64,000 nucleotides of DNA from Bin87 sp965220265 (GTDB lineage Bacteria > Chloroflexota > Dehalococcoidia > Lucifugimonadales > UBA3495). Location of the stretch: assembly GCA_965220265.1 (NCBI GenBank), contig CBDCPM010000004.1, forward strand, positions 434,001-498,000, written 5' to 3'. The translations under genes and the position numbers were made by a program. Shown one piece after another: positions 47,301 through 55,785 of this stretch. Each line of letters begins with the position of its first letter. Position 1 is the first letter of the stretch. Under the pieces are notes generated by a model. That model did no database searches. It was not told the DNA's origin and saw nothing but the letters and a program-made list of their open reading frames with translations.

Positions 47301-48668
47301 CTAACCCAGGGCTGGAGGCGGCTCGTCCTCCACAGTCGCTGGAGGGTTAAGTTCGTATGGAGGCGTTCCTTCTTCCCCGATAATGGGCAGGTCAAGGTCG
47401 TCTGAGGCTGGCTGCTCCAGCGTCCGGTCTTCTCCGTATCGGAGTTGCAACTCGGTGACTTCGATATCGGGTTCCGATCCAGGGTACAGCCGACGCAAGT
47501 CCCATTCGTTAATCCACCGCCGTACGAAGGAGCGGATTCTGCGCCGTCCCATCTGGCCGATTCCGCGGTCAATGTCTGGAGCATCCCAACTGTATGCCCG
47601 GGAATGAATGCCCTTTAGCTTGTCATATAGGTTGGACAGGGTCGCATCGTCAGGCTCGTCCAGTGGGCGCTGCCCTCGTTCAATGAGGCGCATCCCGATT
47701 TCGGCTCGGGCCGCGGCCAGATTGTCAGTGTCCCTTCCTCTGGCCCGCAGGCGGGGGGCCGCCTTGTCCCGGTCTTCCTTGGTGTCGAGGACCAACTCGG
47801 CAAGGCCGGCGGTGATGGTCCCAACGACTACCAGGCCCGGGTATTTTTCGTCGGTTGCCCGACCCAGCCAACGGGTCAACTCCCCATAGGACCGGGCGCG
47901 CTGGAGAATGCTGTAATTGGCGACCAGCTCGATTTCGTCCATGAGTATAACCCAACCGCGGTAACCGGCAGCCTTGATTAGTTCCAGGAGGAACCGTAAC
48001 TTTTGCGGGGGCATGTCCCTGGCTGTCGGGGCCCGGAAGGAGTAAGCTTGGCGTTGCTCGATATGCGTCAGCCCGTCTCGGACGCTCTTGAGTTGAATTT
48101 TCTCACCGGCCCAGAACCAGTTGATTTCATTCAGTAACTCGGGGTCGTTGTCCTTTTCATGAACCAACAAGGTCGCTGGCAGGATGCGATGCAGGCCGTT
48201 GTCCTCCCGGTTGGCCCACACGAAAAAATCGGCGTAGCTTTGGGAGTTGTATTCCAGCGTTTGGGCGATCTCTTCCACCATGTGGCCGGTAATCCCGGGA
48301 ACCCTACCGTTGGCCACGGCCGCTTTGAAAACCTTTTCCATGTCGAACAGTGGCGTTTCCTTGCTGATGACCACTCGGCTGCAAACGAAGTTCTGCTGTA
48401 AGGCCTGGGTCTCCAGGTAACTCAGCAGGTGGGATTTGCCGGTGCCAAATTCTCCCGCCACCAGCATCCCCAAGCCGGATTCTGCTATATCGGATTCGCC
48501 GGTAATGCGGGCGAGCATGGAGTTGAACTCACGCTCAACGGCAGGTTGGTTGCACCCCAACACAGCAACGGCGTCGCCGTTGGGCACTCCGTTCCTCAGA
48601 GCCTCCAGGGCCCGGCGGTTCATTAGCTTGGACGATGATTCTGCTGCGCCGATTCCCATTCGAATCAC
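47301..48668 (-). CDS. BREX-type (DUF2791/BrxD-like) P-loop ATPase (gene 3 of the defence-like operon)
   Basis: A 455-residue AAA-type ATPase. ALRNGVPNGDAVAVLGCNQP opens the family's N-terminal region, Walker A is LVAGEFGTGKSHLLSYLETQ (Gly72-Ser79), and Walker B is GWVILMDEIELVANYSILQR (Asp244-Glu245). A sensor-like strand LVVVGTITAGLAELVL follows. This matches BREX-system ATP-binding-domain proteins, which are shared by BREX type 2 and several uncharacterised loci. The C-terminal 60 residues are acidic and variable. It begins 11 bases after gene 2 and is followed 12 bases later by gene 4. No BREX partner (PglX, PglZ, BrxL) is present. Confidence 0.88.
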   Translation of the reverse strand: MIRMGIGAAESSSKLMNRRALEALRNGVPNGDAVAVLGCNQPAVEREFNSMLARITGESDIAESGLGMLVAGEFGTGKSHLLSYLETQALQQNFVCSRVVISKETPLFDMEKVFKAAVANGRVPGITGHMVEEIAQTLEYNSQSYADFFVWANREDNGLHRILPATLLVHEKDNDPELLNEINWFWAGEKIQLKSVRDGLTHIEQRQAYSFRAPTARDMPPQKLRFLLELIKAAGYRGWVILMDEIELVANYSILQRARSYGELTRWLGRATDEKYPGLVVVGTITAGLAELVLDTKEDRDKAAPRLRARGRDTDNLAAARAEIGMRLIERGQRPLDEPDDATLSNLYDKLKGIHSRAYSWDAPDIDRGIGQMGRRRIRSFVRRWINEWDLRRLYPGSEPDIEVTELQLRYGEDRTLEQPASDDLDLPIIGEEGTPPYELNPPATVEDEPPPALG

Positions 48669-48679
48669 TCCTGTTCCAA

Positions 48680-49657
48680 TTACTCCAAGATGGTGGAGTC
48701 CGCCAAGCGGACCAGAGTGGAACAGGGATTGGCTTGGTTCCGGTCCTGGACCTCATCGCCTATTCTTGCGTAGAGTGCTTGATAGATAAAAAATCCTTTT
48801 CCGCGCAGTTCCAGGTCGAGGAAGCCTTCATCGGCTAGCACCACCATGAGAACCCCTTCCAAGCGGTCGGTACTGTCAATGAGTTCCCGCATCAGTTCAT
48901 AGTGATCCATTGTCGCCGGGCGGGAATAAAAGAACAGGCCGTCTTTTGGGTTCCGCCGCAGGGTCACTCGACAATCGTCCAGCAGGACCAGTGTTCCCGC
49001 ATATCCAACGAATTTCACCCAGTTGAGGAGGGATTCCAGGAAGTGTCGGGCATTGGTGCGGACGATGCTGTTGTAAATGGAGTAACGCCGGACGCTGGAC
49101 ACTCTGCGGTTGCGGCCGGCGAGCCATTCAATCAATTCTGCCCCTTCGCTCAGCCCGGCTCCACCGATTTCCGAAAGGCACAAATGGGTCATTGCCATCC
49201 GGAAATCCCGGGACATGTTTGAATTCTGCGCGACAGTCCGGAACAAGGGCATCCGCAATTCCATGCGAACCAGGGACTCCTCAACGGAGTTGGCAATGCC
49301 GATAGCCTGGAGAATCGGGGACTCGGTCCGGGGGTCAATCATGTCGGTAAGATACCCCACATCCCTGGACAACCGCAGTACAACTCTGCGGGCCAGCAGC
49401 CGCCAATCGACCTGCTGGGCGATGCGGAAGAAAATCTCTTGAGGCATATGGACCCGGGTATCTCCCGAATCGACTCTGACCACCAGGTAGTCCAGGCCGG
49501 AACCAATCTCCTGGAGTCGGGTCTTTATCAACGGCGCTAGGGCTTGCTTCACTGGTACGACGAACTTAATGGACGAGCCGCCGTCCCTTACGAACCCGTC
49601 CAGGTACTCGTCCTTGATTACCTCCAGCCATTCTGGGGCAGAAATCGTATTGGTCAT
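48680..49657 (-). CDS. BrxD-like paralogue without a P-loop (gene 2 of the defence-like operon)
   Basis: A 325-residue protein with the N-terminal block APEWLEVIKDEYLDGFVRDG and SSIKFVVPVKQALAPLIKTR, placed as in BREX-type ATPases where a GxxGxGKT loop is expected. Here that segment has no Gly-Lys-Ser/Thr. Later blocks agree with the family: RRYSIYNSIVRTNARHFLES, YAGTLVLLDDCRVTL (Walker-B-like LLDD), LEGVLMVVLADEGFLD. I read it as a pseudo-ATPase partner of gene 3. It overlaps gene 1 by 4 bases (ATGA) and is 11 bases from gene 3. The family link is by eye and needs profile comparison. Confidence 0.7.
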   Translation of the reverse strand: MTNTISAPEWLEVIKDEYLDGFVRDGGSSIKFVVPVKQALAPLIKTRLQEIGSGLDYLVVRVDSGDTRVHMPQEIFFRIAQQVDWRLLARRVVLRLSRDVGYLTDMIDPRTESPILQAIGIANSVEESLVRMELRMPLFRTVAQNSNMSRDFRMAMTHLCLSEIGGAGLSEGAELIEWLAGRNRRVSSVRRYSIYNSIVRTNARHFLESLLNWVKFVGYAGTLVLLDDCRVTLRRNPKDGLFFYSRPATMDHYELMRELIDSTDRLEGVLMVVLADEGFLDLELRGKGFFIYQALYARIGDEVQDRNQANPCSTLVRLADSTILE

Positions 49658-50457
49658 CGGTTTGTTCCGGTGAATTGGATGCCGTAATAGAGGACAGTTT
49701 CGCCGTTTGGTCCGACGAAGGAGATGGTTCCTCTGGGATTCCTGGTGCCCGTGGATGCTGGGAAAGATACGCGAGCCCCTGAACGAGCTTCACTGACACC
49801 ACTGCTTTCCAGGCTATACAAGTCTCGGGCGAAGTCCAACTGGCTGTATTCCCGTTGTGCGCCAGGCAAGCCCGTGAACAGGTTATATATGCGATCCAGC
49901 CGAACTACTTGGCCGCCGTCCCCCAGCTTCAACCTGTCAGCAGTGTCAGATTGCGAAAGCGCCAGGTAGGCGCCGTATAGAGATTCCAGAAACGGCTGAG
50001 GCCTGAACCTGGACGGGCTATGCTGGATCTTCGCGAGGTCTGCCACTATTTTCGTCGGCCTGATGGATGAGCTTTGGCGGCGGTCAATCCGCACGGCTCG
50101 CTCCCCAGGCAAGACCCGGATAACAGAAGGGTGAGCAATCAATCTGCCATCCCGTTCAAACAGTCGAAGTCCTTCCTTTTTGGCTTGATTCTGCAATTCA
50201 CCGGCATATTGGTGTTGCAAATATGCCAGTTCTTCTTCTTGGGCGAAAGGCCAGGCTTGAGTTGCCTTGCCGACCTGTTGGCGGATCAGGCTCAAGCTTT
50301 CCTCCAGCCTAGCGGTTCCTCTCCTAATAGCCCCGATGTTGCCCGCCTTCGCGTCCCTTTGGAGTTGTCTGGCTAGCCTGGAAACGTCGCCCAATGCTTG
50401 TAACACCGAGTCCGCCGCTTTCTCGGTCGCAGCGAATCCTTCTTCAAAGGTGCTCAT
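49654..50457 (-). CDS. Coiled-coil hypothetical protein (gene 1 of the defence-like operon)
   Basis: A 267-residue protein. Residues 1-110 are a predicted coiled coil (FEEGFAATEKAADSVLQALG, GAIRRGTARLEESLSLIRQQ, EEEELAYLQ-type stretch). The second half is mixed alpha/beta with QPFLESLYGAYLALSQSDTA, RLDRIYNLFTGLPGAQREYS and a final beta-rich part GTISFVGPNGETVLYYGIQF. I do not recognise it. As the first gene of the operon it might be the sensor or scaffold; this is speculation. It is intact and close to the IS1380 fragment, so a promoter must lie in 50458-50646. Confidence 0.65.
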   Translation of the reverse strand: MSTFEEGFAATEKAADSVLQALGDVSRLARQLQRDAKAGNIGAIRRGTARLEESLSLIRQQVGKATQAWPFAQEEELAYLQHQYAGELQNQAKKEGLRLFERDGRLIAHPSVIRVLPGERAVRIDRRQSSSIRPTKIVADLAKIQHSPSRFRPQPFLESLYGAYLALSQSDTADRLKLGDGGQVVRLDRIYNLFTGLPGAQREYSQLDFARDLYSLESSGVSEARSGARVSFPASTGTRNPRGTISFVGPNGETVLYYGIQFTGTNR

Positions 50458-50646
50458 CCTGCCCTCTACTTCATTCTCAATAGTGACAGAGGATCAACCC
50501 GGAGGTCTCGAGTTAACGCTACTCCACAAACCAACCGAGGTGCGATAGACCTAACCTTCGCAAGGGCTGTGTAACCAATGTCCGAGGTTGGTGAGATTCT
50601 TAAACGCATCAAGATGCAGTTTAACTTTTGAGAATTATATACCAAT

Positions 50647-50667
50647 TTAGCCCGAATCCACCGATGG
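50647..50667. repeat. Solo IS1380-type terminal repeat
   Basis: TTAGCCCGAATCCACCGATG matches the right end of the IS1380 element at 8228-8247 (as complement) and lies 47 bases left of a second, similar end at 50694 in the same orientation. It marks a lost element. Confidence 0.6.
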
Positions 50668-50693
50668 ACACGGATGGCCCAGGGCGATCGCGT

Positions 50694-51263
50694 CTTAGCC
50701 CCAATCCACCGAAAAGATGAGTGTAGCGGCGTGCTGAAGGGGTAAGAAAGTGCTCCTGTGCTTCGGGGATAATGGTTTTGGAAACACAAAACCGACCCGA
50801 GACCAGGAGCACTCAATAGATGCTACCACTGGAGCACCCCGACCGCATCCAAATCACCTTTGATGACCACCGTCTGGTGGCCAATGCCGGGCTGATCCTT
50901 CCCACCACCTTGGCCCGCCACCTGGGCCTGTCCCAACTGGTCCAGGAATGCCTCGACCTGGGCAACGCCCCGGGCCGAGCCAACACGGGCGACAAGATGA
51001 TGACGCTGGTGGCGTCGGCGCTGGCTGGGGGCGACTGCATTGACGACGCCGACGTGTTGCGCACCGGCGGGACAGCTCGCACCCTGGGCGGCACAGTCAA
51101 GGCGCCCTCCACCCTGGGCACGTTCCTGCGCAGCTTCCGGTGGGGCCATGTTCGCCAACTGGATCGGGTGAGCCGCGAGCTGCTGGCCCGGGCCTGGGCT
51201 GCTGGAGCGGGACCCGGCGACGGGCCGTTGACCATCGACCCGGACTCCACCATCTGCGAGACC
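50694..51263 (+). mobile_element. IS1380-family element, 5' fragment
   Basis: It begins with TTAGCCCCAATCCACCGAAA and contains the transposase leader and first 150 codons. It breaks off at about 51263, where IS110-type sequence begins; the 3' half is absent from the window. Confidence 0.75.
50820..51263 (+). pseudogene. IS1380 transposase, N-terminal fragment
   Basis: DRIQITFDDHRLVANAGLIL to GPLTIDPDSTICETSS, then the frame enters foreign sequence. About a third of the protein is left, including the first catalytic Asp (TIDPDST). It is intact in this part and shows what was deleted in the copy at 6666 (AWAAGAGPGDGPLTID). Confidence 0.8.
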
Positions 51264-51282
51264 TCCTCACTAACTAAAGTTG

Positions 51283-52686
51283 TCACGCGACAATGGGCGC
51301 GCCAGGTGGTGTGTGGGTGGCGTAGTGCGGAGCGTCGACCATGGGCACCAATTGGTAGCCCAGTTGTGCGGCCCTGCGCTTGGCCGTGCGCAACGCCCGC
51401 TGCTGATACTGAGTTTCGTAGTATCCAGCGCCGGCGTCGACGTACTCCTGACCGTACCGGAGCATGGAATAGAAGAGCCTGGCGAGCTTATGGGCGGTGG
51501 CGGTGATTGCCTTGGGCGCGCCCAGGTGGGCTTTCTTCCGGCGCAGGAAGGCGCCCAGGGCGCTGTCGGAGCGGTGCAGCGCGTTGGCGGCCAGACGCAA
51601 TGCCGCCGCGGCCCGGTTGGCGCTGGCCTTGGTCTTTGAGCTCATGACCCGGCCGCCGGTGATGCGGTTGTGGGGGCTCAGCCCCATCCAGGACGCGAAA
51701 TGCTTGGCGCTGGGCCATTTCGTCATGTCGGCGCCAATCTCGCTGATCACCTTCAGGGCGGTGAAGCCGTCCACGCCGTCGATGCGGGTCAGGTCTACCC
51801 CAGTCATCCGGTACAGATGGCTCTGGACGTCGAAGCGGGGCGCGTTCTTCTGGTTGCGCTTTTTGCCATTGGGAGCGGGAGGTTCGCCGTCGCTGCGGTC
51901 TTCGAACCGCTCCAGCTGGGCTTCAATCTCCCGGTCGCACTCGGCAATCCTGCCCTGGTACGCCCGGTACAACTCCAGGGCCTGGGTCAGCTCGAAGATG
52001 TGCTCCTCCCGCCAGTGCCCCTGCAGCGACCGGGCGATGGTCGCCGCGTCGGCCTTGATCCTGGGGTCGCGCAGTTGCGCCAGCTTCCCAGGGTTCCGCT
52101 CGCCGCCCACGATGGCCTTCATGATGTCCATGCCGGTCTTGCCGGTGATGTCCCTGATCACGTGCTGCAACTTCACGTTCATCTGGGTTAGCGCCTTCTG
52201 CATGTGCTGGATATGCTGGGAGGCGTACTGCACCAGCATGGCCCGCTGTCGCAGATAACTGCGCAGGCGCCGTATGTCCGCCTCGGGACGGAACGCTCCG
52301 GAGAGCAGGCCGTAGGTATGCAACTGCTGCAGCCACTGGCAGTCCACCACGTCGGTCTTGCGGCCAGGCACGTTCTTGATGCGTCTGGGGTCCACCAGCA
52401 TCACCTGAAACCCACGCTCTTCCAGCACCCCAAACAGGGGTATCCAATATACGCCGGTGGACTCCATGACCACCGTCTCCACCCCGTACTCGGTCAGCCA
52501 GTCCGCCAGGCGACACAGGTCCGCCGTGAAAGCCTCAAACTCTTGCACCGGCTGCTCAGTCCGGTCGGCGGGCACCGCCACATAGTGGCTGGTGGCGCCC
52601 ACGTCGATGCCCGCCGCGTTCAGGTTCAGCCGGGACAACCCCGTCGGTTTCGCGCTGTTCTGGCGTCTGCTCATCATCGCCTCCAT
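51283..52686 (-). CDS. IS110-family transposase (DEDD/serine recombinase type)
   Basis: About 460 residues. The N-terminal RuvC-like domain has LNAAGIDVGATSHYVAVPAD (Asp), VETVVMESTGVYWIPLFGVL (Glu) and VKNVPGRKTDVVDCQWL-type DxxD. The C-terminal Tnp domain has MTGVDLTRIDGVDGFTALKV, WMGLSPHNRITGGRVMSSKT (active-site Ser region) and NRAAAALRLAANALHRSDSA. Several Met codons near the start are possible (52686, 52677, 52674); GGAGG precedes the last two closely. The open frame continues further upstream but through non-conserved sequence. Confidence 0.88.
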   Translation of the reverse strand: MEAMMSRRQNSAKPTGLSRLNLNAAGIDVGATSHYVAVPADRTEQPVQEFEAFTADLCRLADWLTEYGVETVVMESTGVYWIPLFGVLEERGFQVMLVDPRRIKNVPGRKTDVVDCQWLQQLHTYGLLSGAFRPEADIRRLRSYLRQRAMLVQYASQHIQHMQKALTQMNVKLQHVIRDITGKTGMDIMKAIVGGERNPGKLAQLRDPRIKADAATIARSLQGHWREEHIFELTQALELYRAYQGRIAECDREIEAQLERFEDRSDGEPPAPNGKKRNQKNAPRFDVQSHLYRMTGVDLTRIDGVDGFTALKVISEIGADMTKWPSAKHFASWMGLSPHNRITGGRVMSSKTKASANRAAAALRLAANALHRSDSALGAFLRRKKAHLGAPKAITATAHKLARLFYSMLRYGQEYVDAGAGYYETQYQQRALRTAKRRAAQLGYQLVPMVDAPHYATHTPPGAPIVA

Positions 52687-52897
52687 GATTGCTGCGTAGA
52701 CGCGACGCCGGAGGGAGTCACGGACAGTAGACATTCTCCCCAACGGGATCGCCCCGCTTGGGGCGCCACCAATGATGCCGTCGTAAGACTCCCGGACCAT
52801 GCTATCGATCGGGCGATATGCACCAGTGTCCACTCGGTCTTGGTCCGAACGACACGCCTTACCATGAGCATACATCCTGGGGCAGACTCTCCGGTTA
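52687..52897 (-). ncRNA. Candidate bridge RNA region of the IS110 element
   Basis: About 210 bases lie upstream of the recombinase start and inside the element, the place and size of the bridge RNA in IS110-group elements such as IS621. It contains hairpins, for example GCCCCGCTTGGGGC (52751-52764). I could not define the target and donor loops without the empty-site sequence. Confidence 0.4.
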
Positions 52898-53868
52898 GTC
52901 CCTATCCTAATAATCCGGCGGCTCTGAGGGCGATGAGGGCGCAGGCGAAGTGAAGAAAGGCGATGTAGTTGTCGGGGGACTTGTCCCAACGAACCAGAAT
53001 GCGCCGGAAACGGTTCAGCCAACTATGGGTGCGTTCCACCACCCAACGCCGGGCTTTGAAACCGGCCTCCCGCTTGATGGCTTGAGCCTCTTCGCCTCGA
53101 CTGCGGATGTGGGCCGTGAAGCCGAACTCGTCCAGGGTGCGGCGCACCTCTGCGAAGTCGTAGCCCTTGTCCAGGCACATCCCCTGGGGATGCTCTGGGC
53201 TGGGCGCCGGTCGGGATACCGCCACGCTGTCCACCGTGGCCCACACCAGCTTCATGTCGTGGCGGTTGGCCCCGTCCACCGCCAAGCCCACTGGAATGCC
53301 CGACGCTTCAGTCAACAGGCTGCGCTTGACGCCTCGCTTACCTCGGTCGGTGGGGTTGGCGCCAGTTTTTTCCCCCACCCAGGGGCGACTTGGTCATGGC
53401 CCCGTCCATACTCAGCCAACTCCAGTCCAGACCCTGCAGTTCGTCGTAGCGCTCCAGTCCCACCCGCCACAACTCCAGGAACACCCCAGCGGCAACCCAC
53501 TCCTGAAAGCGCAGGTGCGCGGTGGACCCGGAACAGATCCCCGTGGCGTCCAAGGCCTTCCACTGGCAACCGGTGCGCAACACGTAGAAGATGCCGTTGG
53601 CGCAGGTGCGGTCGGGAACCCGGGGACGGCCGCCCCCAAACCGATGGGTGTTCACACGCTTGGGGATCAGGGGCTCCAGCACTGCCCAGAGTCCGTCGGA
53701 AATCTGGAAACCGCCGGTGGTGGGATTGGTCTTGTTGGCTGGGCCAGCCCGCTTGGGACGTGGCGGCTTGGGGTCTTTCGCTTTGCTCATGGCCCCAGTC
53801 TAAACGTAACCCCACCTGGGCTTCCCAGAACGGGAGCGCGAGTTTTCACGAGTTATTAGGATAGGCAC
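52898..53868 (-). mobile_element. IS5-family element copy 3 (971 bp)
   Basis: Ends GTCCCTATCCTAATAA and complement GTGCCTATCCTAATAA, flanked by TTA (52895-52897 and 53869-53871). It is nearly identical to copy 2 at 23577, in the opposite orientation, and was inserted near the left end of the IS110 element. Confidence 0.9.
52902..53790 (-). CDS. IS5 transposase, copy 3, two frames
   Basis: Frame one (53790-53338) and frame two (53378-52902) match copy 2 except for one visible residue change (ISDGLWAVLEP instead of ISDELWAVLEP). Both catalytic segments are complete, so it may be active. Confidence 0.85.
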
Positions 53869-53871
53869 TTA

Positions 53872-54169
53872 GTCCCCTCTGCCCAGCCCGGACACGGGCA
53901 TAACTCTGCTATCTATTAAGAAAGGGCTACCGGGTACCCCGCCCTGCACAATGGGACACAAACGAATGTAGTGGGACTAGAAAGGTCATTCCGCTCTCGG
54001 GACGACGTCCCCTTGACCCATTGCCATTGGCGGACAAAATCAGGACATTCCGCGGAAAAACACCGAAAATAACGGGACAATCTCGAACCAAGCACCGCTC
54101 TCCCTACGCGCGAATGTCCGCGTTTGTCCGGTTTGACACTTGAGCGCTTCTCTCCTCGGGTACGTCAAG
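53872..54169. other. Intergenic region
   Basis: No gene is evident. The only structure noted is a run of short direct repeats around GGACA/GGGACA (53950, 54050, 54075). The right end leads into the promoter of the MFS gene. Confidence 0.4.
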
Positions 54170-54198
54170 TTGCCACCCGACTCTGGCGTGGTTACAAT
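54170..54198 (+). promoter_or_regulatory. Sigma-70-type promoter of the forward MFS gene
   Basis: TTGCCA at 54170 and TACAAT at 54193 with a 17-base spacer, about 100 bases before the start codon. Confidence 0.6.
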
Positions 54199-54301
54199 GC
54201 CCCAATTGCGGATGCCCGGTTTTGCGTCCCGCTTTCCCGACGACTTCCGGCCCGGCGCATAACCACCCATCCTGATTCCTGGTGATGGAGAGTGATTCGG
54301 T

Positions 54302-55675
54302 TTGAATATCGACTTGACGGGCCGGATGAACTACTTGCGGGAGCAGTACCACTACGCCTGGGTCGTGGTCGGGATGGGCACCATGCTCCGGCTCACCGCC
54401 AATTTCGTCAGCCAGGCCTTCGCCGTCATCCTCGTCGTCCTCCAGACCGACTTCGCCTGGGGCGTCACCGCCATCGTCCTTGCCCAGGTCTTTCGCAGCC
54501 TCGCCAGCGCCCTCCTTTCTCCGGTCTCCGGATGGGTCGGCGACCGCTACGGAGCGCGCAAGTCCCTGTTTGTTGCTGCCGCGCTCTACGTGGTCGGGAT
54601 GCTGCTCCTCAGCACCGTGGAGCAGATCTGGCAGCTTTACATCTACTACAGCCTTTTGTTGGGATTGGCCCAAGCCCTCTTCACCGTCAACATCCCCACT
54701 ACGGTCGCCGCCTGGTTCCAGAAAAAGCTTGGCGTCGCCGTCGGCATCCAGCAGTCCATCGGAGGCATGGGAGCATCGGTCACCGCACCGGGCCTGGCGC
54801 TGCTGGTAGCCCTGACCGGATGGCAGGTCGGGTTCTGGATCATCGCCGCCGTGGGTGGAGTAATCCTGTTCTCCCTGTTGTTCTTCTTCCACAGCGAACC
54901 CGCCGACCGCGGGATGAAGCCCCTGGGGGCCACCGACGACGACCCGGTGCCAGTACCCGTCAACGCGGCAACCGCCAAGTTGCGCAGCAAGGTCTTCCTG
55001 CAGCATGCCCGCCGGACCCGGGCTTTCTGGAACCTCCCCTTCATCCACTTCCTCGGCTGCTTGGGCCACGCTGTCGTCATCTGGCACGTCGTGTTCTTCG
55101 CCACCGAGCAGGGATTGTCCCTCACGACCGCAGCCTGGATCGTCACCATCTACACCATGGCCAGCGTCAGCAGCCGCCTGTTCATTCCCATCCTTGCGGA
55201 CCTCTGGGGCGCCAAGGTAACGATGATCCTGCCCTACTTCCTGCAGGGCGTCACCGTCATAATGCTTTTCTGGGCCCAGAGCGCATGGGAGTTCTACCTC
55301 TTCGCGGTCCTCTTCGGCATCGGATTCGGCGGGGAAATGTCCGCCTTCCTCATCGCCAACCGCCAGTACTATGGCATGGGTCCCGTTCGGTCCATTTTTG
55401 GATTCCAGCACCTCGGCTCCGGCTTGGGCATGGCCCTCGGCGGACTCGTCGGCGGCGTGGTCTACGACTTCCGCAATAGCGAAGCCCCCATGCGGTTCCT
55501 TGGCTTCATCGACGTCGGGGGAGGCTCCTACGATCTCGCCTGGACCATCTCCATTGCCGCCAGTCTCGCCGGAGTCGTCTTCATCCTGTTGCTGGAATCG
55601 TCCTCCCGCGTCCTCATCCCCGACTGGGAAGAATCCCTGCCCAGGGAGGGACAAACCTCAGCCGCGGCTTCGTGA
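54302..55675 (+). CDS. MFS transporter
   Basis: A 457-residue major facilitator with 12 predicted helices. The start is probably TTG 54302 (MNIDLTGRMNYLREQYHYAW), with GGAGAG 13 bases upstream; ATG 54326 is an alternative without a ribosome site. The loop 2-3 motif is GWVGDRYGARKSLFVAA, and helix 4 has SLLLGLAQALFTVNIPTTVA. The central loop is hydrophilic (RGMKPLGATDDDPVPVPVNA). It resembles the oxalate/formate or monocarboxylate branch; the substrate is unknown. It converges on a second MFS gene. Confidence 0.9.
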   Translation: MNIDLTGRMNYLREQYHYAWVVVGMGTMLRLTANFVSQAFAVILVVLQTDFAWGVTAIVLAQVFRSLASALLSPVSGWVGDRYGARKSLFVAAALYVVGMLLLSTVEQIWQLYIYYSLLLGLAQALFTVNIPTTVAAWFQKKLGVAVGIQQSIGGMGASVTAPGLALLVALTGWQVGFWIIAAVGGVILFSLLFFFHSEPADRGMKPLGATDDDPVPVPVNAATAKLRSKVFLQHARRTRAFWNLPFIHFLGCLGHAVVIWHVVFFATEQGLSLTTAAWIVTIYTMASVSSRLFIPILADLWGAKVTMILPYFLQGVTVIMLFWAQSAWEFYLFAVLFGIGFGGEMSAFLIANRQYYGMGPVRSIFGFQHLGSGLGMALGGLVGGVVYDFRNSEAPMRFLGFIDVGGGSYDLAWTISIAASLAGVVFILLLESSSRVLIPDWEESLPREGQTSAAAS

Positions 55676-55785
55676 CCGGTGGCTCGGTCGAAAAACTGGC
55701 CCGCGTTGTTGGAGTTTCTACGGGCACAGCAGCGCGGCAACCCGGTGCGTGGTCAACCTCCCGGTATTGGCGTTTGCGCGCCGGC

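Larger units (their letters stand above)
51264..52897 (-). mobile_element. IS110-family element (approximate limits)
   Basis: The left limit is where IS1380 homology stops; the right limit is the IS5 insertion at 52898. IS110 elements have no normal terminal inverted repeats, so exact ends cannot be set from one copy. It interrupts the IS1380 element at 51263. Confidence 0.6.

Noticed and set aside
44959..50457. Calling the operon a DISARM or BREX system
   Set aside because: The SNF2 and BrxD-like parts occur in those systems, but DUF1998 proteins, PLD, methylase, PglZ and BrxL are absent.
54104..55654. Long reverse ORF (516 codons) opposite the forward MFS gene
   Set aside because: Antisense shadow; composition is Gly/Asp/Glu-rich with no hydrophobic core, whereas the forward frame has 12 membrane helices.
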